From positions 981,313 to 1,045,312 of the forward strand of contig NZ_MKFI01000002.1 of assembly GCF_001982635.1 (NCBI RefSeq): a DNA stretch of 64,000 bases. Direction: 5' to 3'. The translations under genes and the position numbers were made by a program. Below, piece after piece: positions 36,970 through 45,584 of this stretch (the first letter of the stretch is position 1; each line of letters opens with the position of its first letter). Source of the stretch: Bradyrhizobium mercantei. Its GTDB lineage: Bacteria > Pseudomonadota > Alphaproteobacteria > Rhizobiales > Xanthobacteraceae. The notes under the pieces are model-generated. The model worked only from the letters and a program-made list of their open reading frames with translations, was not told the origin of the DNA and made no database searches.

Positions 36970-37716
36970 ATGAACAAGATCGATCTCAACGGCCGCGCCG
37001 CTGTCGTCACCGGAGGCGCGCAGGGGTTTGGCCGCGCCATCACCGAGCGCTTCGTCGCATCCGGCGCCAAGGTCGCGATCTGGGATTTCGATCAGCCGCT
37101 GGCGGAGAAGACCGCCAGGGCGATCGGCGAGAACGTAATCGCGATCAAGACCGACGTCACCGATCCCGACGCGGTCGACGCCGCGCGCGATCAGACGCTC
37201 AGGGCATTCGGCAGGATCGACATTCTCGTCAACAACGCCGGCATCACCGGCGCCAACAAGCCGGTATGGGAAACCGATCTCGACGACTGGCGCAGGGTGA
37301 TGCGCCTCAATCTCGAGGGGCCCTTCATCTGCTGCAAGGCGATCGTGCCGACCATGATCGGCCAGAAGTATGGCCGCATCGTCAACATCGCCTCGATCGC
37401 CGGCAAGGAAGGCAATCCGAACGCCGCGCATTATTCGTCGTCGAAGGCCGGCCTGATCGCGCTGACAAAATCGCTCGGCAAGGAGCTCGCGCAGCACGAC
37501 ATCCTGGTCAATGCGGTGACGCCGGCGGCGGCCAAGACCGCGATCTTCGACCAGATGACGCAGCAGCACATCGACTTCATGCTGTCGAAGATTCCAAAGG
37601 CCCGCTTCGTGCTGGTCGAGGAGCTGGCCGCGATGGTGGCGTGGCTGGCTTCGGAGGATTGCGCCTTTTCGACCGGCGCGGTGTTCGACATCTCCGGCGG
37701 CCGGGCGACGTACTAG
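36970..37716 (+). CDS. SDR oxidoreductase, classical type
   Basis: A 248-residue classical SDR with TGGAQGFGRA (cofactor loop), NNAGITGAN, NIASIAG and YSSSKAG (Tyr-x-x-x-Lys). It starts MNKIDLNGRAAVV at 36970, behind an AAAAGG site, 25 bases after the previous SDR. The substrate is unknown; in this locus it may be the sugar dehydrogenase that makes the aldonolactone. It ends with a four-base tail-to-tail overlap with the LysR gene. Confidence 0.87.
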   Translation: MNKIDLNGRAAVVTGGAQGFGRAITERFVASGAKVAIWDFDQPLAEKTARAIGENVIAIKTDVTDPDAVDAARDQTLRAFGRIDILVNNAGITGANKPVWETDLDDWRRVMRLNLEGPFICCKAIVPTMIGQKYGRIVNIASIAGKEGNPNAAHYSSSKAGLIALTKSLGKELAQHDILVNAVTPAAAKTAIFDQMTQQHIDFMLSKIPKARFVLVEELAAMVAWLASEDCAFSTGAVFDISGGRATY

Positions 37717-38582
37717 CTCGCGCGCCTCGCCGGCTGCCGCAGCGCGGCGACGAGATGATCAGCAAGCAATGATGCCGCGTGCGACAGATTTTGCGCGCGG
37801 TGCAACCGGATCTCCGCCCGTGGTAGTCGCGGCATGCCGTCGCGCGCGGTCAAGCGTCGCAGCGCCGGCGGAAAGGTGCCCGACTTGACCACGGTGATGG
37901 CGAGCCCCTGCGCCGCGATTGCCTCGACGGCGGACAGGCTATGGCTGACAAAGGCGAGCCGCCATGGCCGGTTCGCCTCATCGAGCGCCTGCATCGCCCA
38001 GCTCCGGAACAGGCAGCCCTGCGGATAGAGCGCGACCGGCAGCGGATCGAGCTCCTCGATGCGATGCGATGCGCTGGCGGCCCAGACCGCCTGCTCGGTG
38101 CGCAGCAGCTCGCCCTCGCCGCGCCCCTCGGGATGCATCGCGATCACGAGGTCATAGGCCTCGCCGAGCCGGTCCGTCATCGACGACGTCAGCCCCGTCT
38201 CCATCTCGACATGGATCAGCGGATAGTTGGCGACAAACTCCTTGAGCAGCGGCGGGACGATCAACGTCCCGTAGTCGTCCATCACGCCAAGGCGAACCCG
38301 CCCGTCGGTGCCGTGCGCGCGCACCCGGCCGACCGCCTCCGCGTTCAGGCTCAGGATGCGGCGGGCGTAACCGAGCAATCCCTCTCCGGCGGCGCTCAGA
38401 TCGACGCTGGACGTGCTGCGGTGAAACAGCTCGGCCTGTAGCCGCTCCTCCAGCCGCTTCACCTGCATGCTGACGGCGGATTGGGTCCGGTTCAGCGCGG
38501 AAGCGGCGCGGGTGAAGGAGCGATGGTCGGCAACTGCGACAAAGGCCTGTAGCAGATCGGGGTCAAGGACGGGCGCACTCAT
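37713..38582 (-). CDS. LysR-family transcriptional regulator
   Basis: A 289-residue LysR regulator. The N-terminal helix-turn-helix is HRSFTRAASALNRTQSAVSMQVKRLE, and the effector domain has GRVRLGVMDDYGTLIVPPLL. It is divergent from the EamA transporter gene with a LysR-type box between, so it probably regulates that exporter and itself. Its end overlaps the sugar-acid SDR gene by four bases from the opposite strand. Confidence 0.93.
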   Translation of the reverse strand: MSAPVLDPDLLQAFVAVADHRSFTRAASALNRTQSAVSMQVKRLEERLQAELFHRSTSSVDLSAAGEGLLGYARRILSLNAEAVGRVRAHGTDGRVRLGVMDDYGTLIVPPLLKEFVANYPLIHVEMETGLTSSMTDRLGEAYDLVIAMHPEGRGEGELLRTEQAVWAASASHRIEELDPLPVALYPQGCLFRSWAMQALDEANRPWRLAFVSHSLSAVEAIAAQGLAITVVKSGTFPPALRRLTARDGMPRLPRAEIRLHRAQNLSHAASLLADHLVAALRQPARRAS

Positions 38583-38592
38583 AACGATCCGT

Positions 38593-38610
38593 GATTTGTT
38601 CGATCAAATC
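38593..38610. promoter_or_regulatory. LysR-type box between lysR and eamA genes
   Basis: GATTTGTTCGATCAAATC is a perfect 6-6-6 inverted repeat containing T-N11-A, the LysR recognition pattern. It begins 11 bases upstream of the LysR start and lies about 67 bases before the EamA gene. Confidence 0.65.
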
Positions 38611-38676
38611 TATTCCATTCCCTGATTATGTCGCTGTCCCTAGATTGCGCAAGCGAAACAAACGGCTGGAAGCGGG

Positions 38677-39591
38677 ATGGGCGAGATCTGGGGGGTATTG
38701 GCGGCGGTGACGTCGAGCGCGCTCGGCGGAACCTCGATCGGGGCGACGCGGTATCTCGCCGGCACCATCGATCCGCTGGCGATCGGCGCGTTCCGTTTCG
38801 GGATCGGCGTCCTGCTGCTGCTGCCGCTGGCGCTGCTGCAACGCCGGAGCTGGCCGCAGCAGCGCGACTGGCTCGGCGTCACCGGCCTCGGCCTGCTGTT
38901 CTTTGCGGCGTTTCCGATCCTGTTCAATGCCTCGCTGATCTTTACGACCGCAGCGCGCGGCGCGCTCGCGCTTTCGACCCTCCCGCTGCTGACCATGCTG
39001 GTCGGCGCCGCGCTCGGTGCCGAGCCACTCACCGCGCGCAAGACTAAGGGCGTGCTGGTCACGATCCTCGGTGTCTCGATGGCGCTGCTCTCCGGCCTCG
39101 CCACGGCGCCGCCGGGCGCCTGGCGCGGCGACCTCCTGATGGTGGCGGCTGCGCTGTGCATGGCGCTCTACAGCATCTGGTCGAGACCGTTCATCCGCCG
39201 CTCCGGCCCGATCCCCTTCACCACGCTCGCGATGGCGGCCGGGGCCGTGGTCCTGATCACGGCCTCGCTGCTGCGCGGCAGTTTTGCGCCGGTCGCGGAT
39301 TTCGGTGTGCCGCAATGGTTCGGCGCGACCTATCTTGGCGCCTTCGGCGCAGCGCTCACCTTCTATCTCTGGGCCTTCGCGCTGGAGCGGACCACGCCGA
39401 CCCGGGTGGCGATCTCGGTCACCGTCAATCCGATCGCGGCATCGCTGGTCGGCGCAGCCCTGCTCGGCGAACCGCTGAGCTGGAATCTGGTGGCCGGCAT
39501 CGTCACCGTGTTTGCCGGCATCTGGATCGCGACCACCCAGCCGCAACATGCCCATGCGGCGGAGCCCGCCGTCGCACCGGACGCGCGCTGA
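38677..39591 (+). CDS. EamA/DMT-family exporter
   Basis: A 304-residue protein with ten hydrophobic helices in two EamA halves. The first half has GEIWGVLAAVTSSALGGTSI, the second LLMVAAALCMALYSIWSRPF. The second-half motif FYLWAFALERTTPTRVAISV is typical of RhaT/EamA carriers that export amino acids or metabolites. It is divergent from the LysR regulator, a common exporter/regulator pairing. The cargo is unknown. Confidence 0.9.
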   Translation: MGEIWGVLAAVTSSALGGTSIGATRYLAGTIDPLAIGAFRFGIGVLLLLPLALLQRRSWPQQRDWLGVTGLGLLFFAAFPILFNASLIFTTAARGALALSTLPLLTMLVGAALGAEPLTARKTKGVLVTILGVSMALLSGLATAPPGAWRGDLLMVAAALCMALYSIWSRPFIRRSGPIPFTTLAMAAGAVVLITASLLRGSFAPVADFGVPQWFGATYLGAFGAALTFYLWAFALERTTPTRVAISVTVNPIAASLVGAALLGEPLSWNLVAGIVTVFAGIWIATTQPQHAHAAEPAVAPDAR

Positions 39592-39673
39592 GCCGCAGCG
39601 CCACCAGCCAAGCCGTTACCGAATCCGTGCTAGCCTGACGCTCCGGTCCAAGCGAGCCTGAGGCGACACGCCA

Positions 39674-40354
39674 TTGAACATTTCCCTCTACGACGTCTCC
39701 GTCTGGGTGCTGCCGCTGGTCATCGCCATCACCTTCCACGAAGCGGCGCACGGCTTCCTCGCGCACCGGCTCGGCGACGACACCGCCTGGAAGCTCGGCC
39801 GCGTCAGCTTCAACCCGCTAAAACACATCGACCCGTTCGGCACGCTGATCCTGCCCGCGATGCTGCTGTTTGCGCATTCGCCGTTCCTGTTCGGCTACGC
39901 CAAGCCGGTGCCGGTGAACTTCCGCAAGCTCAACCATCCCAAGCTCGACATGGTCTGGGTGGCGCTGGCCGGCCCGGTCACCAACATCATTCTGGCGACC
40001 GCGGCGGCGCTGGCATTCCACGCGCTGCCATTGGTTCCGGCCGATGCGGCAAAATGGACCGCGGACAATCTGAAAAACGCCTTCCTGATCAACATCGTGC
40101 TCGCGATCTTCAACATGATGCCGATCCCGCCGCTGGATGGCGGCCGGGTCGCGGTCGGGCTTTTGCCGCGGCCGCTGGCGAGCCCGCTGGCCCGGCTGGA
40201 GCCCTTCGGCATGCTGATCCTGATCGGGCTGTTGATCCTGCTGCCCGTGATTGGCACGCAGATCGGCCTAAATCTTGATGTTATTTCAACGATACTGCGA
40301 ACTCTGACCGGCTATGTAATCAACGCCCTTCTCCTCATTACCGGAAACACATAG
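39674..40354 (+). CDS. Site-2 protease (M50) family intramembrane metalloprotease
   Basis: A 226-residue M50B protease with four to six helices. The zinc motif is HEAAH in AITFHEAAHGFLAHRLGD, and the second metal ligand is in NMMPIPPLDGGR (NxxPxPxLDGG). Starts at TTG 39674, after a GAGG. Relatives cut membrane anchors of regulatory proteins. It has no PDZ domain, so it belongs to the compact S2P group. The next gene encodes a protein with one C-terminal membrane helix, a possible substrate. Confidence 0.9.
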   Translation: MNISLYDVSVWVLPLVIAITFHEAAHGFLAHRLGDDTAWKLGRVSFNPLKHIDPFGTLILPAMLLFAHSPFLFGYAKPVPVNFRKLNHPKLDMVWVALAGPVTNIILATAAALAFHALPLVPADAAKWTADNLKNAFLINIVLAIFNMMPIPPLDGGRVAVGLLPRPLASPLARLEPFGMLILIGLLILLPVIGTQIGLNLDVISTILRTLTGYVINALLLITGNT

Positions 40355-40365
40355 CCTTGATTTGC

Positions 40366-40410
40366 GCATGACCTGATCGGAAAATCGGTACCCAATTTCC
40401 GGGTCGTGCG
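40366..40410. repeat. Rhizobial palindromic element (GCATGACC...GGGTCGTGC)
   Basis: GCATGACC and GGGTCGTGC are inverted ends, and GGAAAATCGG with CCAATTTCC makes the inner arms. It lies between the protease gene and the next gene and resembles the element at 18036. Confidence 0.6.
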
Positions 40411-40434
40411 TGGGGACAGGAACGCTTCGAGGCC

Positions 40435-40863
40435 ATGGTGATCAAAGCTGCCGATATGCTGATTGCGCGACGCGCCGACACCCGCGCGCGGGCTGACTTT
40501 GCGACCTGGAAAATGATGGCCAAGCTGAACGGCGCCTCCGCGCTGCCGCCCGAGGCGCAGAATTTCCTGGCCATCTACAAGCGGCTGCTGGAGCAGATGA
40601 ACGACGCCGAGGCCAGCGAGGCGACGATCCAGGAGATGTATCGCACCTACTATGCGGAGATGGGCGGCGCCGGCAAGGCGCCGGAGGTTCCGGCGCGCAC
40701 GCGCGAACCGGTCGCCGACACCGGCAACGTCACCGCATTCCGCCGCCTGCCGGCCAAGAAGGCGACCGCCTCCGATCCGAACGCCAAGCGTCCGATGCCG
40801 GTGGCGCTGATCTTCGCCTGCCTCGTCGTGGTCTACGTCGCGATCCGTTACTACTGGAAATAG
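40435..40863 (+). CDS. Tail-anchored membrane protein of unknown function (142 aa)
   Basis: ATG 40435 begins MVIKAADMLIARRADTRARA. About 115 mostly soluble, helical residues follow (TWKMMAKLNGASALPPEAQNF), then a single hydrophobic segment VALIFACLVVVYVAIRYYW at the very end. This is tail-anchor topology with the N-terminus inside. The family is not recognised. It lies 80 bases after the site-2 protease gene on the same strand with only a palindromic element between, so co-transcription is possible. Confidence 0.75.
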   Translation: MVIKAADMLIARRADTRARADFATWKMMAKLNGASALPPEAQNFLAIYKRLLEQMNDAEASEATIQEMYRTYYAEMGGAGKAPEVPARTREPVADTGNVTAFRRLPAKKATASDPNAKRPMPVALIFACLVVVYVAIRYYWK

Positions 40864-41060
40864 CGCCGTCGGCGCGTCACCTCAGCCCAGCTTTCATGAT
40901 CGATGCACGGATGCCGCGGCATCCCGTCGCGCGTCGCCGGCCACCCGATCGCCGCCGCGTGGAATATCGCGCGCGATCGATCGCAGCGGTGCCCTAGGCG
41001 ATGCGCCCGATGCCGGGCATAATGCGGAACTCAAAAAAACAAAATCATACTGGAGGGAAG

Positions 41061-42296
41061 ATGAAGCGTTCCATTGCAGCCTCGGTCGCGACAGCCTTGG
41101 TCATGACGACGAGTCTTGTGCTCGTCACCGGCGCGTCGGCGCAGACGATGGACAAGGTCGCCAAGGTCGGCGCGCTCGGCGATCAATCCGGGCTCTACCA
41201 GGATATCGGCGGTCCCGGCTCGACGGTGGCCGCGCAGATGGCGATCGAGGATTCCGGACTGCTGGCCAAGGGCTGGAAGATCGACCTGATCTCGGCCGAT
41301 CACCAGAACAAGCCCGATGTCGCCGTCAACATCGGCAAGCAGTGGATCGATGTCGAGAAGGTCGACGTGTTCGTCGACCTCGCCGCCTCCAATGTCGGGC
41401 TCGCGATTGCCAACCTCGCCAAGGAGAAGAACGTCGTCAATTTGAACTCGGGCTCGGCTTCGTCGGACCTCACGGGCGCGCAGTGCTCGCCGAACACGGT
41501 GCACTGGGTCTACGACACCTACATGCTCGCCAACGGCACCGGCAAGGCGCTGGTGAAATCCGGCGGCGACACCTGGTTCTTCCTCACCGCAGACTACGCG
41601 TTCGGCCAGGCGCTCGAACGCGACACCTCGAACGTCGTCATCGCGAATGGCGGCAAGGTGCTCGGCAGCGTCAAGCATCCGCTCAACAACGCGGACTTCT
41701 CGTCCTTCCTGCTGCAGGCGCAAAGCTCGAAGGCCAAGATCGTCGGCCTTGCCAATGCCGGCGGCGACACCACCAACGCGATCAAGCAGGCCGCCGAATT
41801 CGGCATCGTCTCGGGTGGCCAACGGCTCGCGGGCATGCTGCTGTTCATCACCGACATCAATGCGCTCGGTCTCAACGTCGCGCAGGGCCTGAACTTCACC
41901 GAGACGTTCTACTGGGACATGAACGACCAGACCCGCGCCTTCACCAAGCGCTTCATGGAGCGCTTCAAGAAGAACCCGCCGACCATGGTGCAGGCCGGCG
42001 TCTATTCGTCGCTGATCCACTATTTCAAGGCGCTGGAGGCGCTCGGCGGCAATCCGCATGACGGCCGCGCCGTGGTCGCCAAGATGAAGGAGATGCCGAC
42101 CGACGATCCACTGTTCGGAAAGGGCTCGATCCGCGTCGACGGCCGCAAGATCCACCCCGCCTATCTGTTCGAGGTCAAGAAGCCGTCGGAGTCGAAATAT
42201 CCGTGGGACTACTACAAGCTGATCGCCACCATCCCCGCGGATGAAGCCTTCCTGCCGCTCGAGAAGAGCGTCTGCCCGCTGGTGAAGAAGAGCTGA
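41061..42296 (+). CDS. Branched-chain-amino-acid-type ABC substrate-binding protein (orphan)
   Basis: A 411-residue periplasmic-binding protein with a Sec signal peptide (MKRSIAASVATALVMTTSLV, cleavage near ASAQ). The type I fold is shown by VGALGDQSGLYQDIGGPGST and NVVNLNSGSASSDLTG. It starts at ATG 41061 behind TGGAGGGAAG; an in-frame start 20 codons upstream is less credible. No permease or ATPase is nearby, so it must feed a transporter elsewhere. Ligands of this group include amino acids, amides, urea and aromatic acids. Confidence 0.9.
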   Translation: MKRSIAASVATALVMTTSLVLVTGASAQTMDKVAKVGALGDQSGLYQDIGGPGSTVAAQMAIEDSGLLAKGWKIDLISADHQNKPDVAVNIGKQWIDVEKVDVFVDLAASNVGLAIANLAKEKNVVNLNSGSASSDLTGAQCSPNTVHWVYDTYMLANGTGKALVKSGGDTWFFLTADYAFGQALERDTSNVVIANGGKVLGSVKHPLNNADFSSFLLQAQSSKAKIVGLANAGGDTTNAIKQAAEFGIVSGGQRLAGMLLFITDINALGLNVAQGLNFTETFYWDMNDQTRAFTKRFMERFKKNPPTMVQAGVYSSLIHYFKALEALGGNPHDGRAVVAKMKEMPTDDPLFGKGSIRVDGRKIHPAYLFEVKKPSESKYPWDYYKLIATIPADEAFLPLEKSVCPLVKKS

Positions 42297-42376
42297 CCCT
42301 CGTTATTCCGGGCTCGCCGACGCGTCCGCGCAAAGCGCGGCCCGATGATATCGACGCTTGCGGCCAAACTCTCGGT

Positions 42377-42478
42377 GTCATCACCCGCGAAAGCCGGTGA
42401 TCCAGTATTCCAGAGACAGTCGTTATTGAGCCGATGGGCCGCGGCGTACTGGATCGCCCGATCGAGCCGGGCGATGAC
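42377..42478. repeat. Intergenic inverted repeat (GTCATCACCCGCGAAAGCCGG family)
   Basis: GTCATCACCCGCGAAAGCCG at the left and CCGGGCGATGAC at the right are inverted, with CCAGTAT and TACTGG inside. It separates convergent genes. Confidence 0.7.
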
Positions 42479-42558
42479 AGCGAGGATGGGGACGCAGCTT
42501 CATCGTCTCGCGACATGAATCGTCCGAGTACTGCGTTTCGAATTGCGCGCGTTGCGCG

Positions 42559-43353
42559 CTACTTCTTCGGCTTGTTGTAGTTGACGTCGAGGCTGAAGGA
42601 GAACTGATCCTGGGTCAGGTCGGCGGGCGGCGCCGGGACCGGATCGGAACGGTGGACCATCGAGAGCGCCGCGTCGTCGAAGGCGGCGTCGCCGGACGAT
42701 TCCATCACCGCGACCGACAACACCTTGCCGACGCGGTTGAGCACGAGAGCGATCTTCACCTTGGCCGTCTTGGCCTTGCCGTTCTCGGGGAATTTCTTGT
42801 GTAGGTCGAGATAGGCGCTGATCTTCTTGCCCCATTTGGCGGTCAGCAGGAGCTTGTCCTTGCCGATGCCGGGGTTGGGTGCCTTGGTGGTCTCCGACTG
42901 ACGCGCATCTTCCAGCTTGGTCGGCGCGGCCGCTTCCGAGGCCTGCACCGCTTCCTGCGCGTTGGTCTCGACCTTCGCGACCTTGGCCTCCTCCTCCTTC
43001 TGCTTCTTGGTGGTGTCTTCCGTCACGATGCGGTCGGGGTCGTCGGCCTCATCCGGCTTGGCCTGAGGCAGGTCGGTATCCTTCACCTCGGCCTTCTGCT
43101 GCGCCATTTCCTGCACGGCCTGCTGGTCGTCAGCCGGCGCGCCGGGCGGTGCCGCATCATCAGGCGCGTCCGCGGAGGCAAGCTCGACGGCATATTCCGC
43201 ACCTGCAGCGCCGAGACCCTCGTCGCCATCGTCGCCGCGCAAATTGGTCAGCGCCAGCGCCGCACCGCCCAGATGCAACGCAACCGCCGTCACCGCGGCA
43301 ATCACCCAAAGCCGTTTCGACGTCCGCAGATCGAGATCGGGGTTGGTGGACAT
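42559..43353 (-). CDS. tonB: TonB-family energy transducer
   Basis: A 264-residue protein with one N-terminal membrane helix (LWVIAAVTAVALHLGGAALAL), a long acidic/Pro/Lys-rich periplasmic spacer (about 45-170), and the C-terminal TonB domain (KIALVLNRVGKVLSVAVMES and a beta-strand end FSFSLDVNYN). It carries ion-motive energy from ExbB/ExbD to outer-membrane receptors. It is the last gene of the receptor-piuC-exbB-exbD-tonB operon, with 12 bases between it and exbD. Confidence 0.92.
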   Translation of the reverse strand: MSTNPDLDLRTSKRLWVIAAVTAVALHLGGAALALTNLRGDDGDEGLGAAGAEYAVELASADAPDDAAPPGAPADDQQAVQEMAQQKAEVKDTDLPQAKPDEADDPDRIVTEDTTKKQKEEEAKVAKVETNAQEAVQASEAAAPTKLEDARQSETTKAPNPGIGKDKLLLTAKWGKKISAYLDLHKKFPENGKAKTAKVKIALVLNRVGKVLSVAVMESSGDAAFDDAALSMVHRSDPVPAPPADLTQDQFSFSLDVNYNKPKK

Positions 43354-43365
43354 CGCACTTCGCCG

Positions 43366-43830
<465 letters not shown>

Positions 43831-43833
43831 CGC

Positions 43834-44871
43834 CTACTCCGCCGCCGCGGCGCGCGGATGCGCGCTGCGCGGAACGTCACCATGGGTACGGTCGAGATCG
43901 CGCGACAGCAGCCGCCCTGCCGCACCCGAGGCGCGGTTGACGAGCTCGAGATAGACCTTCGTGACGCGCGAGAAGTGGTTGTAGATGATCACCGCTGGGA
44001 TCGCCGCGACGAGACCGATCGCGGTTGCGAGCAGCGCTTCCGCGATACCCGGCGCCACCACGGCGAGGTTCGTCGTCTGCGATTTCGAAATGCCGATGAA
44101 GCTGTTCATGATGCCCCAGACGGTGCCGAACAGGCCGACGAACGGCGACGTCGCGCCGATGGTCGCAAGCAGGCCCATGCCGACGCGGATCTTGCGGGCT
44201 TCGGCGCGCACGATCTCGGCGAAGCTCGACGCCGCGCGCTCCTTGATGCCGCTGTCGCTCGATATGCCCGCCGATAGGCGTCCCTCGCGCATCGCAGCCG
44301 CAATGAACGACGACAGCACGCTGCCCTTGGCGCCGAGCGCGAACTGCGCTTCCGCCAGGGAACGCGATTCAGCGATCTTGGCGAGCGCCCCGCGCAGCTT
44401 GCTCTGCGCGACGGTCAGCTCGACCATCTTGGCGATGAACACCGTCCAGGTGACGAGCGAGGCGAAGGCGAGACCGAGCATCACCGCCTTCACGATGATG
44501 TCGGCGTTCAGGAACATATTCCACGGCGACAATTCGTGCAGGCCGGTGGAGGTCGACTTCAGTGACTTGGCATCGCCGCTCGCGGGCACGGCCGCTGACG
44601 CATCGAGCGCCGTCGGTGCCGGAGCCGCCGCGGCAGGCGCCGGCGCGGCCTGCGCTTGCGGCGCCGGCTGGGCCACCGGCGCGGCCTGGGCGGCCGCCGC
44701 AGGCTGGGCAGCCGGAGCTTGCGCCGCCGGTGCGGGCTGAGGCCGGGTCACGGGCGCGGGCTGCGCGGCAGGCGCCGCTTGCTGCTGCGCCGAAGACGGC
44801 GCGGCCAGCATCAGTATCGCCAGCGAGGCGATCACGGCGGATGCAGCGGGGAACAACTTGGATGTCATCAT
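43834..44871 (-). CDS. exbB: TonB-system motor protein ExbB with long Ala/Pro-rich N-terminus
   Basis: A 345-residue ExbB. It starts with a signal-like helix (FPAASAVIASLAILMLAAPSSA) and a low-complexity Gln/Ala/Pro linker (residues about 28-95). The MotA/TolQ/ExbB core follows, with LSPWNMFLNADIIVKAVMLG, then IGATSPFVGLFGTVWGIMNSF and a third helix, VAPGIAEALLATAIGLVAAI. The extended N-terminus occurs in ExbB proteins of several proteobacteria. It is three bases from exbD. Confidence 0.95.
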   Translation of the reverse strand: MMTSKLFPAASAVIASLAILMLAAPSSAQQQAAPAAQPAPVTRPQPAPAAQAPAAQPAAAAQAAPVAQPAPQAQAAPAPAAAAPAPTALDASAAVPASGDAKSLKSTSTGLHELSPWNMFLNADIIVKAVMLGLAFASLVTWTVFIAKMVELTVAQSKLRGALAKIAESRSLAEAQFALGAKGSVLSSFIAAAMREGRLSAGISSDSGIKERAASSFAEIVRAEARKIRVGMGLLATIGATSPFVGLFGTVWGIMNSFIGISKSQTTNLAVVAPGIAEALLATAIGLVAAIPAVIIYNHFSRVTKVYLELVNRASGAAGRLLSRDLDRTHGDVPRSAHPRAAAAE

Positions 44872-44874
44872 CAG

Positions 44875-45564
44875 TTACACTTCAGCCCAGTGACGGATCA
44901 GGTTGTGATAAATCCCGGTCAATTTGACCGTTTCAGGGTCATCGCGCCCCAGCCGCTCCACCAGAGCCTGGATCGCAGTATCGAGATCAAAGATCAGGCT
45001 GCGCGCGTGGGCATCCCGTACCATGCTCTGCAGCCAGAAAAAAGACGCTACCCTGGTCCCCCGCGTGACCGGCGTGACCAGATGCAAGCTGGAAGCAGGA
45101 TAAAGTACCAGATCGCCTGCCGGCAGCTTGATTTCATGGGATCCGTAGAGGTCTTCGATGACGAGCTCGCCGCCATCGTACTCCCCCGGCTCAGATAAAA
45201 ACAGCGTGACCGAGAGGTCGGTGCGGATCCTCAGGCCCGTCAGCTTGTCGCCGCGCACCGCATTGTCGACATGCAGACCGAAATGGTGCCCGTCGCTGGC
45301 GGCGTAGCGGTTGAACAAGGGTGGAAAGATTCTAAGTGGGATCGCCGCCGAGATGAAGCTCGGGCTCGCCGACAGCGCCGACAGAATCCGGTTGCCGAGC
45401 TGCCGCGCGACCTCGCTGTCGGGCGGCAGCTGCTCGTTGCGCTTGACCATCGCGGATGCAGCACCCGCGGTCGAGCGGCCGTCCTCCCAGTCGCTGGCGT
45501 CCATGATGCGGCGGAAGTCCGCCACATCAGCCTTGCTCAATACGTTGGGAACACAGACCAGCAT
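44875..45564 (-). CDS. piuC: Fe(II)/2-oxoglutarate dioxygenase, PKHD-type (PiuC-like)
   Basis: A 229-residue PKHD hydroxylase, matching the family's usual length. The iron-binding His-x-Asp is in [13 protein letters not shown], the distal His is in [17 protein letters not shown] with the Arg that holds 2-oxoglutarate, and [20 protein letters not shown] is typical. ATG 45564 ([13 protein letters not shown]) was chosen over an upstream frame that overlaps the receptor gene. It sits between receptor and exbB in an iron operon, as PiuC genes often do. The substrate is unknown. Confidence 0.9.
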   Translation of the reverse strand: MLVCVPNVLSKADVADFRRIMDASDWEDGRSTAGAASAMVKRNEQLPPDSEVARQLGNRILSALSASPSFISAAIPLRIFPPLFNRYAASDGHHFGLHVDNAVRGDKLTGLRIRTDLSVTLFLSEPGEYDGGELVIEDLYGSHEIKLPAGDLVLYPASSLHLVTPVTRGTRVASFFWLQSMVRDAHARSLIFDLDTAIQALVERLGRDDPETVKLTGIYHNLIRHWAEV

Positions 45565-45584
45565 CTCGTGCCGCGAAGCCTCCG

